A stretch of 64,000 nucleotides of DNA from Fasciolopsis buskii (GCA_008360955.1 LUCM01010403.1:62736-126735), one strand, 5' to 3'; shown: positions 20,011 to 33,102, counted from the stretch's first letter. Notes: generated from the letters alone by a model not told the origin. Made by a program: numbers and translations.

Positions 20011-21073
20011 GTGTTGCGATATCCTCGCATGGTTCTGCGTACACCGACGACCTCCACAACGATTTTGAGTCCATTCACCGATATCTTTGTAGTAAAACTT
20101 GAGCATGCCCTACTACAAGCATTGATCAGACACTTTGTACTCTACAAACGCTATGTCGACGATATCATTTGCTTGGTAGATGAAAATGTCGACAACACAC
20201 ACATGCTGCCCACATTCAACAAGGCCCATCGGAATATCCAATTCACATTAGACAAGGAAGAAAACGACAGGATATCACACGTGGATGTTTGCCTATGTTG
20301 TCGGGTGGATGGCTCCGTACAGTTGTCCGTACACAGGAATGCTACTTAGCAGTTTTTTCCAGCTTAAAGTAAAGCGAGGGCTTCTTTTCCTAAAGAATGT
20401 GTCTCGGCAGAACGGCTATCCTGAACGTTTCGTTGAGAAAACCTTAGGACAATTTGAAGAAAGACTTAAGAAGGCAAGTGTAGAAGATAAAACACTGTAC
20501 ATTAGTTCGCCTTTTATGGGTGACATTCCAGCGGACCTCATCTATCACAGATTGTCCGAAGCTGTCGATAAGACGTTCCTTGCAGTAAAACTGCAAATCC
20601 TGTTTACATTAAAGTCACTCGTGTAGTCACGCCTAAAAGAGTGAGCCGGGTTCTATGGCCTCATTCTGTGTATACTCATTCGCCTGTTCCTGTGGGACAG
20701 TATACATACAGACGCCTATCCGAACAGGTCAGCGAACAACACCCGGCTTGGTTAAACACAGGAATGATTAAACCTACCAGCAGTGTTGTGTTCACACGTG
20801 GCTGATTCCAATCACGTAGTGAATGTTACTGAAGTGTTCAGAATAATCCACAAAGTCCGGAGTAGATTATCAAGACTGGTGAAGTCCCGGGTCTTGTCTA
20901 CAGCTGAGGCCGTATGTCAATACGATCCGCCGTTGTGTGCCCAAAAGCAGTTCGTGCAAACACTGAAGCTACTCTGGCCCACTCGGCACTCCGAAAACCT
21001 AACGAATCTCTTACATACCCAGATGATGGGTGTGAATCGCATCCCCCAACCTATAATTTCGACCATCACTTGA
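20011..21073 (+). pseudogene. Penelope-like element: reverse transcriptase and GIY-YIG endonuclease remains
   Basis: Penelope-like retroelements encode a reverse transcriptase fused to a GIY-YIG nuclease. The first frame (20011-20349) gives LSPFTDIFVVKLEHALLQ, then VLYKRYVDDIICLVDEN with the catalytic YVDD at 20152-20163, and FTLDKEENDRISHVDVCL, the usual TxE...LPFLDV-like segment. After a frameshift (from 20285) it continues LLFLKNVSRQNGYPERFVEK. Beyond stops, 20690-20750 gives GTVYI and, in another frame, TYRRLSEQVSEQHPAWL, the YIGxTxRRL and EHxPxWL parts of the nuclease. Then 20783-21000 gives VADSNHVVNVTEVFRIIHKV, the HxxDxxH...F region. Frameshifts make it inactive although YVDD is intact. 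Confidence 0.85.
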
Positions 21074-21077
21074 TTCA

Positions 21078-23227
21078 CACACACATACACACATACAACA
21101 GTGGACATATTTCGACTACGGGAACTGTAACCCATCGTCCTCCTCTCATTTTTAGTGAACCATATATAAAGTTATGTATTGGCATGATTACAAATAACTG
21201 AAAACGTTTTGTTCGTCACACAGTGTTGTTTCTCAATCCACAGTAAGTCTCTGAAGCTGATCGTAATAAAGCTCAGAATTCAACACTCTTCTAATTATCC
21301 AAGAAAATATGCTGTTGATATATGTGCACATATTCACTATTAACTTAGTGCTATCGGAATCAACGGGTAGTACAGAAGCACTTAATGGAACGGGGTGAGA
21401 CGAAGAATTACTATTTTCCTTAATTTTTCGACATGATTTGGGCCATTGTTCAACCACGGAATTATTCAATGAAGTCTAAAAATCGGTTGTCAAATTTATC
21501 TTTTCATTCCCCCTAGGTATTAGTTGGTGGAAGCCTGATTTGAACTGCAAGTTTGGTTAAATCACGAACAGGCCTGCATCACAAAGCGTAACCAGTGCCA
21601 AGTAAATGGGCTTGATCATGCGGTCTTTATTAACAATCAAACGTTTTTTTCTCGGCAGACAGTAGTTCAAAGAGTAAAAAATATAAAACTTATGAATAAG
21701 GGCGCGTATCCATTAGCGTCTTGGATCCATTGCAAATGGGGTAGGGGACAGTACCCGTGATCTTAAAAAGGAAACATGTAGGATCACAATAGATCAAATG
21801 TGTTCATAAGACCTGTCTTAAGGTCCTGGTTTTTCTTCCACCACTGCTTAGTCCTGCTTGGTGAAAACAAAAACCAGAGCATATTCACGCAGGGTTAGCC
21901 ATCGTACAAACCGAACTGAATTGACCACTTGTAACAATACAGGGCTATGCATTACACGATGAAACTGAAAGATGGCTAACGTCAACTTTATGATTTGGTA
22001 ATGAACTAAAAATTAACAAATAATGGCGCAGCCCATTCAAATGTCTAAAGAGAAAGAACTTAAGCTAATGATACGGTATAGGGGTTTAAGCCGCTGGAAG
22101 AGAAACATAAATTTTAGGTTTCACGTATATCTTTCACTAATTTAATAACTCTAGACAAAATTATTACTAATGTGGTTCGAAAAAGAGCAAAAGGAGGATC
22201 TAATCAGAAGAAGGGAAGTTACATTGTCCGCTGATTTACCACCTTTAAAAATCCTTATTGACATTGTTAAGCTATCTCAAGCCCCCCCCCCTAGGTCAAG
22301 CACATCAATATCGTCTTTCACGGCGAAAACGGCTTAGAATGGCCCGATTGCCTAGGGGATGCTGTTATTCAAGTGACTGCTGTAAATCACTTGAAAATCC
22401 AGTTTTGGTATGGGTTCGCCAATAACATTGATAAGTACTGGATTTTATCATATGGTTTACAATTCAGTGGGCTACACATAGGTCTCTGCAGTGCAAAATG
22501 AGTCAACGCTTACTCGCTTCAGAGAAAATGAAAACCAAACTACTGTCGTTCATCCGTTTTTAATTCTGTCATTTACTGACTAACAGTAAACCCAGTAAAA
22601 ACACCGAGCTATTAAAAAGTTAGTGGCTTTTGTTTTCTTAACGGAGACACGGAAAAGTTACTAAAATTCTCTGTCGTGCGTTCACGTTATAAGGTGGTAT
22701 TCTTTCTAAACCGTGACACGTCCAATAAGTCGAACTAGTAAGTAACCACTATAGCTGACTGCATCTGAGACGCAACGGTGACTAGAATAATATCGTCACT
22801 AATTATGAGGAAGGTTAGAGGTACGCCGCACTGACATAAATCAACCATGTTATCATTTGTCAGAATAAAAATCCCGTTGTTTAACATTTAAGTTTGATCT
22901 TGGGCTTGCCTTTCGGTTAGAGATAATTCATCTTGCAATATCTACGCCCAAATCAAAAGTGAAAACCATGGGAACACTATACAGTAGTTTCATGAGTTGC
23001 TAATGGTTCATAGAAGGGATGAGACTGCTGTACAATGCTCTAGTGGTTTTCACTGGTGGCTCAGTTGTGGATGCTACATGATGAATGACAAATGACCAAT
23101 GAGATCCCTTATACTTCAAATATATTTGGACACTGGTTGCCGTAGCTAACAGCCTGTACTCAGTTGGAGTCACTATTGATATTTCTTTAGAAAAGCCTGA
23201 TTTCAGGAAAAAATGTTCTTCAACTGC
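21078..23227. other. No recognisable gene
   Basis: Begins with a short AC-rich stretch (21078-21106) probably from the 3' tail of the Penelope-like element, followed by AT-rich sequence with very short frames. A 10-base C run lies near 22282. Nothing else seen. Confidence 0.45.
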
Positions 23228-23339
23228 ATTGTGAATGATATAATGTTAATAACACGGCTTTTTAGGTAGATGTAATGCGCCAACGTTTCGAATACCATGG
23301 GTAGTCTTTCTCAATGCAAGTTTTACCATCAAATAATTG
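23228..23339 (+). mobile_element. Diverged copy of the hairpin-element left end
   Basis: Matches 5651-5745 and the 7140s version: ATTGTGAATGATATAATGTT, AACAC, GGTAGATGTAATGCGCCAAC, GTTTCGA, GGGTAGTCTTTCTCA. Several substitutions damage the stem-loop (GAATACC against GGTAGTC). The right inverted arm is absent: after CAAGTTTTACCATCAAATAA unrelated sequence follows. This copy supports the longer loop version seen at 7140-7156. Confidence 0.8.
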
Positions 23340-25550
23340 AAGCTACTACTGTTCCTTATACTTCGTTGCGGAAACAATAATTTTTATTTGAAGCGTTTGA
23401 AGTATGGTATTCTCACTAAAGTCACCTTAACCAGCACACTGCTGACATTGCTAATACCCGGCAGGTTGGAACTACTAGTCCTTCTTTTTAATTAACCTAA
23501 TGTCGGTCTGCTTCAGTCCATTTGATCTAAAACACTACACAGTTCACCATGTAACCATTCTTGGGAGTTACCATGATGTTTGATTTTTGTCATGATACTT
23601 CTTTCATTGAGCTTGCAATGACAGAAAGTAAGCTGTTTAGCATAAAAGATGACCATACATTTCAACCAGTCCAACAAACCTGGTTACTCGGTTTAATGCT
23701 TTTTGTTCGAGGTGTTTCTGTCTATCAAACCTTCCCAATCAATCTTTACATGGTTTACCAAGTTTTACTCTGACGTTCAGTGTCACTTTGTTTCGCTGAT
23801 TTTAAGCCACCCACGGCAGTGACCCGGGTATCTGAGACCTAAGGTACAGGCGTTAGTGCTGAAAATGTGAAAATTAAGTGTGACGGATAGTCTCTAATAC
23901 CCCGAAATTTGTTTTGGATGAGGAAAAAGTTATTCAGCCCAATTCATTTTGGACAACTATCAACCTTGCACTAACGTGTTCTGGCATTGGTTGCGACCAA
24001 ACAGAGCTACCCGCCCAAATAAAATAAAGACCGGGGAATAATGAAAGACCGACTGCAAAACAATAAGCTTGAGAATCACACATTAGAAGGAAGACTTTGA
24101 ATGCGAGAACACCACAGATGGAAAACTGAGCCATATCACCTATTGTCTGGAACCATAGACCCAATCCGATAGTTTAACAGTACCTACACCAGTCATTCCA
24201 CTGGTTGAAGCCTACAAGTTCATTCAGACCAAAGACAGGAATGTTACCACACTGCTTTTCTGTCAGATGAATTCTCCCAAATAATTCGAAACCCAATGGA
24301 TTCAAATGCAACAAAGATCGGGCCTACAAATGGTACACTTAAAGTCACCGTGAGTCGGAAGAAGAAACCCGAGGCCCTAAGTATGGAAGCAACGCAGCCA
24401 AAGTCAGATGATGTGAACATAAATGGACATTAGATGGATAAGACAGAAGGGAATGAAGTGGTAAGTAATTCATAGCTAACTGCCGTAAAGAAACTTTAGC
24501 CAGTCAGAGGCCGAAGTCAATCTCGTAAATTAAACAGCGGGATTTTTACGTGACAATGACAGAAGATTGGTTCTGGTTTGACGTAAATAAAGAGACCAAA
24601 ACGAAGACTATACCCCCCTCCACTTTCGGACAGTCTCTGAAATTTTCAGAACAGATAAATGCGGATTCATTAGTGAATACCGCTCTGGATGGCAGTGGAT
24701 CACATTTTTGTCTGCAGTGTAGTGCTTCTTGGAATACTAAGAAATAATTGATAAGAATTAAACTCAGAATGAAACGTCGGTGCTTCTTCGGACATCCCGT
24801 CCAAAAGCAGCACGAAGGGGAGTACAATAGATGAGCATGGAACGGCTAAAAGCAGACCATGGGTATGGTTTGCCAGTGTCTGCAACCTTTAGGGAAAATA
24901 AGAAGTACCGGACACTACGGTTGCACGATTTTATATCGTTGCTATCATGGGAACATGGGACAATAGCAAAAGAGAGAAAACAGGCATAATAAGTAACAAA
25001 AGGTAATGATAAGACAAGAGATAACTAAACTTCTACACCAATCACTCGGGGACTGTGAGGCTTCGTTAATATCGCACCCTGAAGAATTCTAGTCAACAAA
25101 AACATATTGTCGTAAATTTTATTAAAGTGCTGGTCATAGTATGCTTTGACAAGACCTCCAAGTTATGGGCTGAAGAAGATACCGAGCAGCTGGGACTAAA
25201 TAACTCGCCGTATTGAAGGGCTTCAATTTTCAGTACACGAACTGGAAGAACGGAGGCGCCTTGAGAAAAACTTCAGACTAGGCTGTCTTTTAGTGGTCCC
25301 ACTGACATTATGTGAATTAGCATGTCATCCCGGTTACTTGATTCATGGTAGGACAGCATGCTGGATACTGGATCTGATGACCACCAGGTAACAAGTGCCA
25401 AAATATCTGATCAAGCTGGGGACTTGTTGTAGATGGTGACCAGTCCAGCGCATTTCGGTGTCACAGAGTTTAGTTCTGTTGTTAGCTTTCTAAGAAGACC
25501 TATGCTTTCCCAGATAATTTGAAGTTATTTTAAATAGCTTAAATATCTCG
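23340..25550. other. No recognisable gene
   Basis: Short frames only. A hydrophobic 76-residue minus-strand frame at 23934-24164 and a 93/65-residue pair at 24546-24827 have no recognisable domain or convincing splice signals. Confidence 0.4.
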
Positions 25551-25556
25551 CGGTTG

Positions 25557-26572
25557 AATATATTAATGTGGCCTCAAAATGATTCAGAAAATCTCACTGT
25601 CGACCAAGACTATTCCACAAATCTATGTGAACGATAGAGCTTGCTTGACTTATGACCTGTATTGGTGGGTCACAATAAATTCGCGGTTGTGTTCTGTGTT
25701 GGTCTCCTTCCTTTCGCTAATGAGTTGGGCTAGTTGTTCGAATTCAATCCATTGTTTCTGTGTGAATACCCACTCAAGGTAGCATCTGGTTTGTTTCATT
25801 TCATTGTACCAAGCCGGTATTATTGTGTCTCTAGCCTTGGTATGTGTTAGTGTCCTGTTAGGCTGCAAGCTTGGGCTATTGTACTATTGTGTGACGTCTA
25901 GTACTTCAGTATTGTGCGTTGATCAGCTCAATTGAGAAACACAACAGGAGTTACCAATAAGGAGTTAATCATGCCGAAAGAAGGAATCACTACCGCTAAG
26001 TTCGCCAGTAAAGATTTGACCACTATATTGTATAATAAAAATAAAACAAGCAACAACTATTCGTGAGGGAAAATGGGTAGCGTATGAAATACATCGTACT
26101 TGTTAGACACGGAGCAGTTGTGGGCGAGCGTACGTGAGGAATCAAGCTCCTCAAGCGGGAAAGAAGCACCCGCACCACCCTAGCTTATCAAGGTACTACT
26201 CCTGCGTGCGGTCAAACAAAACAACCAGAGACTATTTACATGTACTAGAAAGGACAACCTAACTTCTGACGGAAATGGACAAAGCTGCTTTCGCGCTAAA
26301 TATCCAAGGATATATTCTTCTGGCTGGTACTGAAGGAACCCTGACAATTTCACAGAGCTCAGAATTACCAGGACCCCTTTAAAGGGACCAAAAGATCCGA
26401 AAAGACTTGATCGTGTCAAATAAATGGGAAAATCCTGGCAGGGTTGTCTTGTATGGCTTATCGAAAAGTGAAATTAAACTCCTAGAATTTAGACTCCGAA
26501 TTTGCTAAGTATATTGGTTCACTTAGCGGCGATGCACAGTTCAATGCGCGTTGGAACGGTTGGCGACCAAGG
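25557..26572 (+). repeat. 1016-bp exact duplication, copy A
   Basis: Identical, as far as I could compare, to 26583-27598 (offset 1026), with a 10-N gap between. The first 207 bases also recur at 33103-33309. The content is unrecognised: minus-strand frames of 72 and 79 residues and a plus frame of 67. Identical sequence on both sides of a gap is the usual mark of a missed contig overlap. Confidence 0.95.
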
Positions 26573-26582
26573 NNNNNNNNNN
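26573..26582. other. 10-N assembly gap
   Basis: Placeholder gap between two identical 1016-bp blocks. Confidence 0.98.
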
Positions 26583-27598
26583 AATATATTAATGTGGCCT
26601 CAAAATGATTCAGAAAATCTCACTGTCGACCAAGACTATTCCACAAATCTATGTGAACGATAGAGCTTGCTTGACTTATGACCTGTATTGGTGGGTCACA
26701 ATAAATTCGCGGTTGTGTTCTGTGTTGGTCTCCTTCCTTTCGCTAATGAGTTGGGCTAGTTGTTCGAATTCAATCCATTGTTTCTGTGTGAATACCCACT
26801 CAAGGTAGCATCTGGTTTGTTTCATTTCATTGTACCAAGCCGGTATTATTGTGTCTCTAGCCTTGGTATGTGTTAGTGTCCTGTTAGGCTGCAAGCTTGG
26901 GCTATTGTACTATTGTGTGACGTCTAGTACTTCAGTATTGTGCGTTGATCAGCTCAATTGAGAAACACAACAGGAGTTACCAATAAGGAGTTAATCATGC
27001 CGAAAGAAGGAATCACTACCGCTAAGTTCGCCAGTAAAGATTTGACCACTATATTGTATAATAAAAATAAAACAAGCAACAACTATTCGTGAGGGAAAAT
27101 GGGTAGCGTATGAAATACATCGTACTTGTTAGACACGGAGCAGTTGTGGGCGAGCGTACGTGAGGAATCAAGCTCCTCAAGCGGGAAAGAAGCACCCGCA
27201 CCACCCTAGCTTATCAAGGTACTACTCCTGCGTGCGGTCAAACAAAACAACCAGAGACTATTTACATGTACTAGAAAGGACAACCTAACTTCTGACGGAA
27301 ATGGACAAAGCTGCTTTCGCGCTAAATATCCAAGGATATATTCTTCTGGCTGGTACTGAAGGAACCCTGACAATTTCACAGAGCTCAGAATTACCAGGAC
27401 CCCTTTAAAGGGACCAAAAGATCCGAAAAGACTTGATCGTGTCAAATAAATGGGAAAATCCTGGCAGGGTTGTCTTGTATGGCTTATCGAAAAGTGAAAT
27501 TAAACTCCTAGAATTTAGACTCCGAATTTGCTAAGTATATTGGTTCACTTAGCGGCGATGCACAGTTCAATGCGCGTTGGAACGGTTGGCGACCAAGG
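26583..27598 (+). repeat. 1016-bp exact duplication, copy B
   Basis: Second copy of 25557-26572. It continues into unique sequence at 27599, so copy A plus gap can probably be removed. Confidence 0.95.
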
Positions 27599-27795
27599 TG
27601 CCCCAATAACGTATGCCCTTTGCGCCGTCAGGGTTCAAAGTAGTTATTCAAGATTGATGAATGCATGGAGTATTCAATCACTTTAAATACTTCTCAAGCT
27701 TGATTACAACCTGTTCATGTGTTGGCGAGGGAATGGAATTTGGAATTGCGAAATCCAAAGCAGCTTTCGGGGACCTGCGACGCTTGTGATACCGG

Positions 27796-28383
27796 CTATA
27801 TATCAAGGGAAGGGTATACAATGTCCCAGTTCGTAGCGCTTTTCCTTACGGTTGCAACGCTTGAACTTTCCGCATTCAGTAGGCTCCGCAACTTACCGTA
27901 TTCCACCACTGATGTCTCCGAAGTATTGTTTAAGCCTGGTGGGACCAGCAGATGAGCAAAATCGAGGTGCACCCTCGTGCATACGGTGCAAACAGTGTTT
28001 CGTTGACTGAAATAATCGGTCTGCATTGCCTTCGGTTGTTTGCTTAAGTCTGCATTATCCGCCATTTCGTGCTCTTCGTATGTGCTGAGCAAGACTAGAA
28101 GGAGATATGTGACGGTTAGGCTGTCAGCAGATATGAATAAGCCGGCTTTGCTTTTTGCGTCGGTTGTTGTTTCCCACCTTCTTAGTTGGGGTACAACAGA
28201 TGATGATTGTGTTTGGTTAGAGAGACGGCAAGACAAGGAAGAATCCGGTGGCGTAAATGCTATGTGGCTCATTTGTAGAGTTATCGTTTCACAAAGCAAA
28301 CGTAACCCTGCTAAAAACGTCCAAAAATTGCATCCACTGGAAGGAAAGGAAAGAACACTTTCTTGCTCGCGTGGCTCTTGCAA
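27796..28383 (-). CDS. Unrecognised 195-residue open frame
   Basis: The longest non-low-complexity frame in this part, starting with an ATG at 28383. It has no signal peptide, a possible weak hydrophobic stretch near residue 90-100 (LTVTYLLLVLLS), several Cys in the second half (CTVCTRVHLDFAHLL) and no family I recognise. The other strand carries an overlapping 134-residue frame (28040-28444) with a similar lack of homology, so either or neither may be coding. It could be a fragment of an unknown repeat, since genes here are intron-rich and a 588-bp exon would be unusual. Confidence 0.15.
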   Translation of the reverse strand: MQEPREQESVLSFPSSGCNFWTFLAGLRLLCETITLQMSHIAFTPPDSSLSCRLSNQTQSSSVVPQLRRWETTTDAKSKAGLFISADSLTVTYLLLVLLSTYEEHEMADNADLSKQPKAMQTDYFSQRNTVCTVCTRVHLDFAHLLVPPGLNNTSETSVVEYGKLRSLLNAESSSVATVRKSATNWDIVYPSLDI

Positions 28384-28599
28384 ATTCGTTGCCTTTTATC
28401 CTGTGTATCGCCAGTTTGTGAGAAGCGTTTTGTCGTTTTCATAGTCAAATGACACCTCTTTTGCTTTTGCAACTTATTTAATTCCAGCGGCTTGTTCTTA
28501 GTTTCCTTCCATGCTGTCATCAATCGAAGACATTCAGTAGACTGGGCAGTCAATTTAAACTTGCGATGAATTGAGGCCAAACACACAAGACAATAGCTG

Positions 28600-31310
28600 A
28601 ATTAGACTAAGAAACAAGAAACTGCTATCAAATTCGGAGAGGTTTAAGTTTAGCTCTGAGCTCCTCTTGACGTTTTAACTTATTCTGATTTATCTTTTAT
28701 ATTGACTTGGGCATTTGTGACCACCCAAGCAGCAGATTGCCGCCAATTTTTCCCAAAATCTTCCTTGAAATGATGCTTTTAATTTTAATCTCTTCATTAC
28801 TCAGAGTGGATTCCTCGTACAAGAAATGACAAATGATTTTCAAGTATATAAAAATCCCTAAACATGCTACTAAATGCCGATGAAATCTAGCATTTTTTAA
28901 ACTGTGTATTTCCCTCGACGTATACAACGTGTTTTTCATACGTGATTTCACTTGATTTCTTGATAAGTTCGACAGTTTTGCAAACATTTCAAGTTTTTCT
29001 GAGAGGTACATCACTTTGAACTTTCACAAATGCCACTAGGTCACACTCCTCTTGTTTAATTATTTCTTCGTAGAGAGCTGAATTCGGTCACGCGCTTTTA
29101 AATTTTGCTACATGCAGCGAGTAATGTTTGATGTTTTTCTGTCGTTGCACCATTTTTGGTCTTGATTACGGTTAGCGACTAGGTTTTGCAAACATAGAAT
29201 AACAGCCTTCTGTTGGAATTAGTTAAGGTGAATCCTTCCCGATTCTTCTGTGGCTGTTCTCTAATAGCTTTCTTGAGACGTTGTTCTCTTACACGCCAAA
29301 GGTTAAGTATTGCTATGGTGGGTCCGTGCAAGGAGGTCTAGCGATGAGGTACACGGTGACGGTTATGTTGCCAGTTGGGAATTCACGTACAAATTTGTCG
29401 GCAGATCCGTTGGACACCGTCGTCGTTTGCACGGGTTTTTATTCGGATCTCAGCTTCTTGGTCGACGGGGAGGCAAAAATAACCATAATTTTCAAAGAAA
29501 AGATAAGTGTGAGCAGAAACTGGCTACGTTGGACTTAACATTTGATTAACCGTTGGCAGCAATTGGCAGTCAGACATATATGTTTATTAAAAGTTGGGGA
29601 TGAACCGGAAAGTGAAGTGGAGAGGACCAATAGAGACGATTTGGATTCTTCATTTCTTGAGGGTAACGGATCACCTCTTAGTACGATAGCACGTAATAAA
29701 GTGCCAAATAAACTAGAAATGTTGCAGTATAATATGATAGAGAATTCAAAAAGACAGCCAGTAAATCAAAACCTGAAAGTCTGCAGAAAGTTGCGCCGGA
29801 ATGTATTCTAAATTTGCAAGAAAGACTGTTGTTTTGATCTGTTGCTGGGCAGGCTGTCACCCACCCTGTAGTGTAAACTAGGAAGCTGCTAAGCATCTTT
29901 CTACCCGTGTAGCTAGATATACCAGTAGATCCATATGGTACACCTAAGCCAGTATTGTCCGGAGGAGACTATGTGCAAGTTGTTCTGGAAGCGGGCGTTT
30001 GCTGTGGATTAAGAGTCAGTGTAAAACCTTGCGACTGAAGCACATCTCAGAATAAATGAACTTCCATTGTACAGCGGAGTATTCGTGCGACTAAAGTGAC
30101 CAAGGCTTCAGGTGTCTATTGTTGGGATTTACTGTGGGATGCGGAAACCGGCATACGCTGATGTTTAGTTTCAGGATATTATCAATGGACTGAGATCACT
30201 GCTACAGAAAAATTTACTGCTGAGGCGCTTGGGAGTTTGATCACGTAGTGCAATAGCTGGTGCTCCAGCTAAGACATTTATTAAGCAACTTATGTATTAC
30301 ACTGGTTGTCTTATTCGTACTCCCAGTGTACTGTACCTAGGGTTAGTCAACACTGTCGGCTTGTTTTTATATGCGACACTGGTAACATGGAGAACCGATA
30401 ATGGGACTTCACGTGCCGTAATAATGCGCAAGTCACACCGGCACATTTCCGTTTGTCGAGCTACTCATCGACACAGTTAAGGCTTTTTGTATAATTGTAT
30501 GCATATGTCGTGTTTGGGTGTAACGAAACCATTGATAGCTTACTGACTGACGGTGTATTTTGAACAGAGACCGCTTCCCGGCTTCGGTATTATGAGCGTA
30601 CTCGATGACTACCTGTCCAGCATAAAGAAATTTGTCCCGTATGACTTCTTAAGGAAGTTCAGTATTACTTAAGAAATTGAATGATAAAAGGCGGCTGAAT
30701 TTCGACAGCTTTTTTGCACATGGGACCCATGGTCATAAGAGACGCTCTTCCTGAAGATCAGAGCGACATGTTTCCAGCTTTCTCGTTGGGCATATACTGT
30801 GCAGCCCTAGAGTGTTTTTCTTTAACCTGGGTCACAAATATCATCACTGCAGAACCACAATGCAGCGTCTCATTGACCGGTATTTCAGCTGCTGTCGGGT
30901 TCAAGGCACATAGAAATATAGATACAAATTTGTGGTGATGTTTGTGAAATTGGAGCAAGGAAGTCACAGGGCAACGCGTCACCAGCAAGCAAGTGTTGGC
31001 AGAGCAGATATTTCATGCATAATTTAACCGCAGTTACACCGTCATTTGTCTTTTGAAGTCACTGCGCTTTTTGTTGCTTTCTTTGATGCCAGAGTTTTTA
31101 AGTCTATTTAGGTGTTATTTCATTGGCGCCATGGTTGCGCGCTGTTTTACAGCTATTAGTTTGCTGCTTTATAAAGAACTTGAACCACAGATGTCAGACC
31201 AAAGCAGTTCGAACTACTTTTCTGGGGCTTTCAGCACTTTTGATACCCTGCTAGTACGGTCTGTGCATGCCGCTGTGCCAAATGTTTGGAACAGCCAAAT
31301 TTTTGCAGCA
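28600..31310. other. No recognisable gene
   Basis: Consecutive plus-strand frames at 29281-29538 (85 residues), 29310-29549 (79) and 29542-29811 (89), and a 105-residue minus frame at 28697-29014, lack known motifs. The plus-strand frames may be a broken transposon ORF. Confidence 0.35.
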
Positions 31311-31315
31311 AAATT

Positions 31316-31425
31316 CTGATTGGCCCAGTACAACTTTGCCAACCAATGAGTGTGCAGTCGGCAGTTGATACCTGTGCTCATTGCACCGGGATTTGTCGCG
31401 CTGGTGACTAATTATCTTACCTTAA
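31316..31425 (+). repeat. Dispersed repeat, copy 1
   Basis: About 110 bases align with 34855-34965: both have CTGATTGG, then CAACTT, CCAATGAGT, a GATACCTGTG/GATCCATGTG block and AATTATCTT. Moderate divergence indicates an old repeat. Confidence 0.6.
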
Positions 31426-32026
31426 TGCATCAGTGCACAAGAGTGATATAAACACATCGAATTAAAAGCAGCAGTAAAGTAAACAGGAAGAAAGAGGTAG
31501 GTTCTCATATCTAGTCCGGCACGATGACCGGATGCGGAATAATGGAATGAGCTATGTAAATTTGCCCATGCGCATTTGACAGTAGTCGAATGCAGTTTTA
31601 TGCAGGCGTAGTGGCGGGAAGTTATGTTTACAGGAGTATCATTTTCCAGGCTAAATTTAGCTTCGGACATCATGAACTAATTGGCATAATCGCACCTTGG
31701 ACAGTAAAATGAATCTTCAAGTTTACGTTCTAATATAAATAATGTTATCATTGGTAATCGTAGGCCTGACTTGTGGATAGTTACCATTATAAGTAAATGA
31801 CAAACTACTTGGGAGTGGACTTCATTAGCATTGCATTCGTTACATTTGAACCTGTTCATTGCAACAGTTGTACCCAAAGACATCTATGCCATGATCAGAA
31901 TGATATTCATTTATAGATGGACGGTCGGCATGGTTACGGAGAAAGATGTCCCACATTTTTGTTAGTGAACAAACTTTTCTGTCGTATTATAAATTTGGGA
32001 GATATAACTGGAAATTCAAATTTCAA

Positions 32027-33096
32027 TTAGCGGAGATGCAGAAAACATTGCAGAGACCAACTTGAGCATCTTCAGAAAAAAATAAGAACAGAACTATGGC
32101 TATTTCCCGCTTGTTCTGTAATTCGTTCCACATGAACCTTGCGCAAACTGAAACAACTTCTGTTGACCGCATATCTCCGGTTTAAGCAAGAGTGGAAAGG
32201 TCCATTCACATTGCCTCTAGGACGCAAGACTGACCCTGGAATTGGCTCACCAATACTCTAATTGAAGTCATTCAACAAAAACGTCGAATAATGTATTAAA
32301 CGGTATATTGCAGTATGGTTGTATTTACTTCAAACTATGGGAACCAGTAACGCGATGCCGAAAAATCTCTCAAAGAATCCTATTTTCGTCATCAATGTGC
32401 ATTACATAGTGCACATTATTATGAAGACGACAAACTGAATGCTACCTATTGCGGTTTGGCCTCTATCCATCAGCCCGGAATTTTCGCTGCAGTGTGGAAA
32501 GCGGCTTCCGCTTAATCCTCTCATAGTGAGCAAAAGGTTAACGAAATTTCTTTTATTATTTCAACTGAGAAATGGTGATTGTATTCCGCACAAAACGACT
32601 TAAATGTTGTTCTCTTAATGAAGTCTTCTTAATAACCAAACTGGACTAATTTTCTTCTATAGTACACAAAACTGGACATGTGTTTATTTATAGATGGAAT
32701 CAATTGCATGTAAATAGTTGGAAAAATCTAACTCTGCAGAAAAGAGCTACAAAAATTTGGTAGTGTCCACGTATTCTTATTTCTTGATTATCTAAGGATC
32801 CGTAGCGGAAAATGGATTTGTTCCTCCGGATCGCTTGTTTAACCAAAAATTGACCTCCCAGCGCGGTCGCCATTTGCACGTTGCTCACGTAAGCTCCGCC
32901 CGCAAGCCCCCGTCAAAATATACTGCTACCACTTTCGGCTATCTGTTCTTTGTACCGATCGAGTTTCTGGGTTGACATTCCTGCTATCGTTCAGAGCCGA
33001 GTAAGAGTGACGCACAAGTAGTCACAATGATCAAGGACAAGCAAGCGTAATAATAGGTCCACGTTAGGAAAATCAGTTCTACAGATCTCCAAAGAA
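32027..33096 (+). repeat. 1070-bp exact duplication, copy 1
   Basis: Recurs at 33311-34380 with offset 1284. Copy 1 is followed by a 207-bp fragment belonging to the 25.5-kb repeat and then an N; copy 2 is followed by unique sequence. The arrangement indicates a chimeric contig end joined beside its own overlap. Confidence 0.95.
32802..33085. repeat. About 290-bp dispersed repeat, copy 1
   Basis: Related to 37372-37661 at moderate identity and exactly copied at 34086-34369 within the 1070-bp duplication. Landmarks: GTAGCGGAA...GGATTTGTTC, TTGTTTAACC, GTTGCTCACG, CGTTAGGA...GTTCTAC. On the minus strand the copies keep a similar frame (QMATALGGQFLVKQAIRRNK against QVATTFGGQRSVKQVVWKNK), which suggests it was once protein-coding, although I do not recognise the family. 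Confidence 0.7.
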
Positions 33097-33102
33097 TATA
33101 TT

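Noticed and set aside
26605..27445. Duplicate genes at 25.6 and 26.6 kb
   Set aside because: The whole 1016-bp block is copied across an N gap; not evidence of gene duplication, and the frames have no homology.
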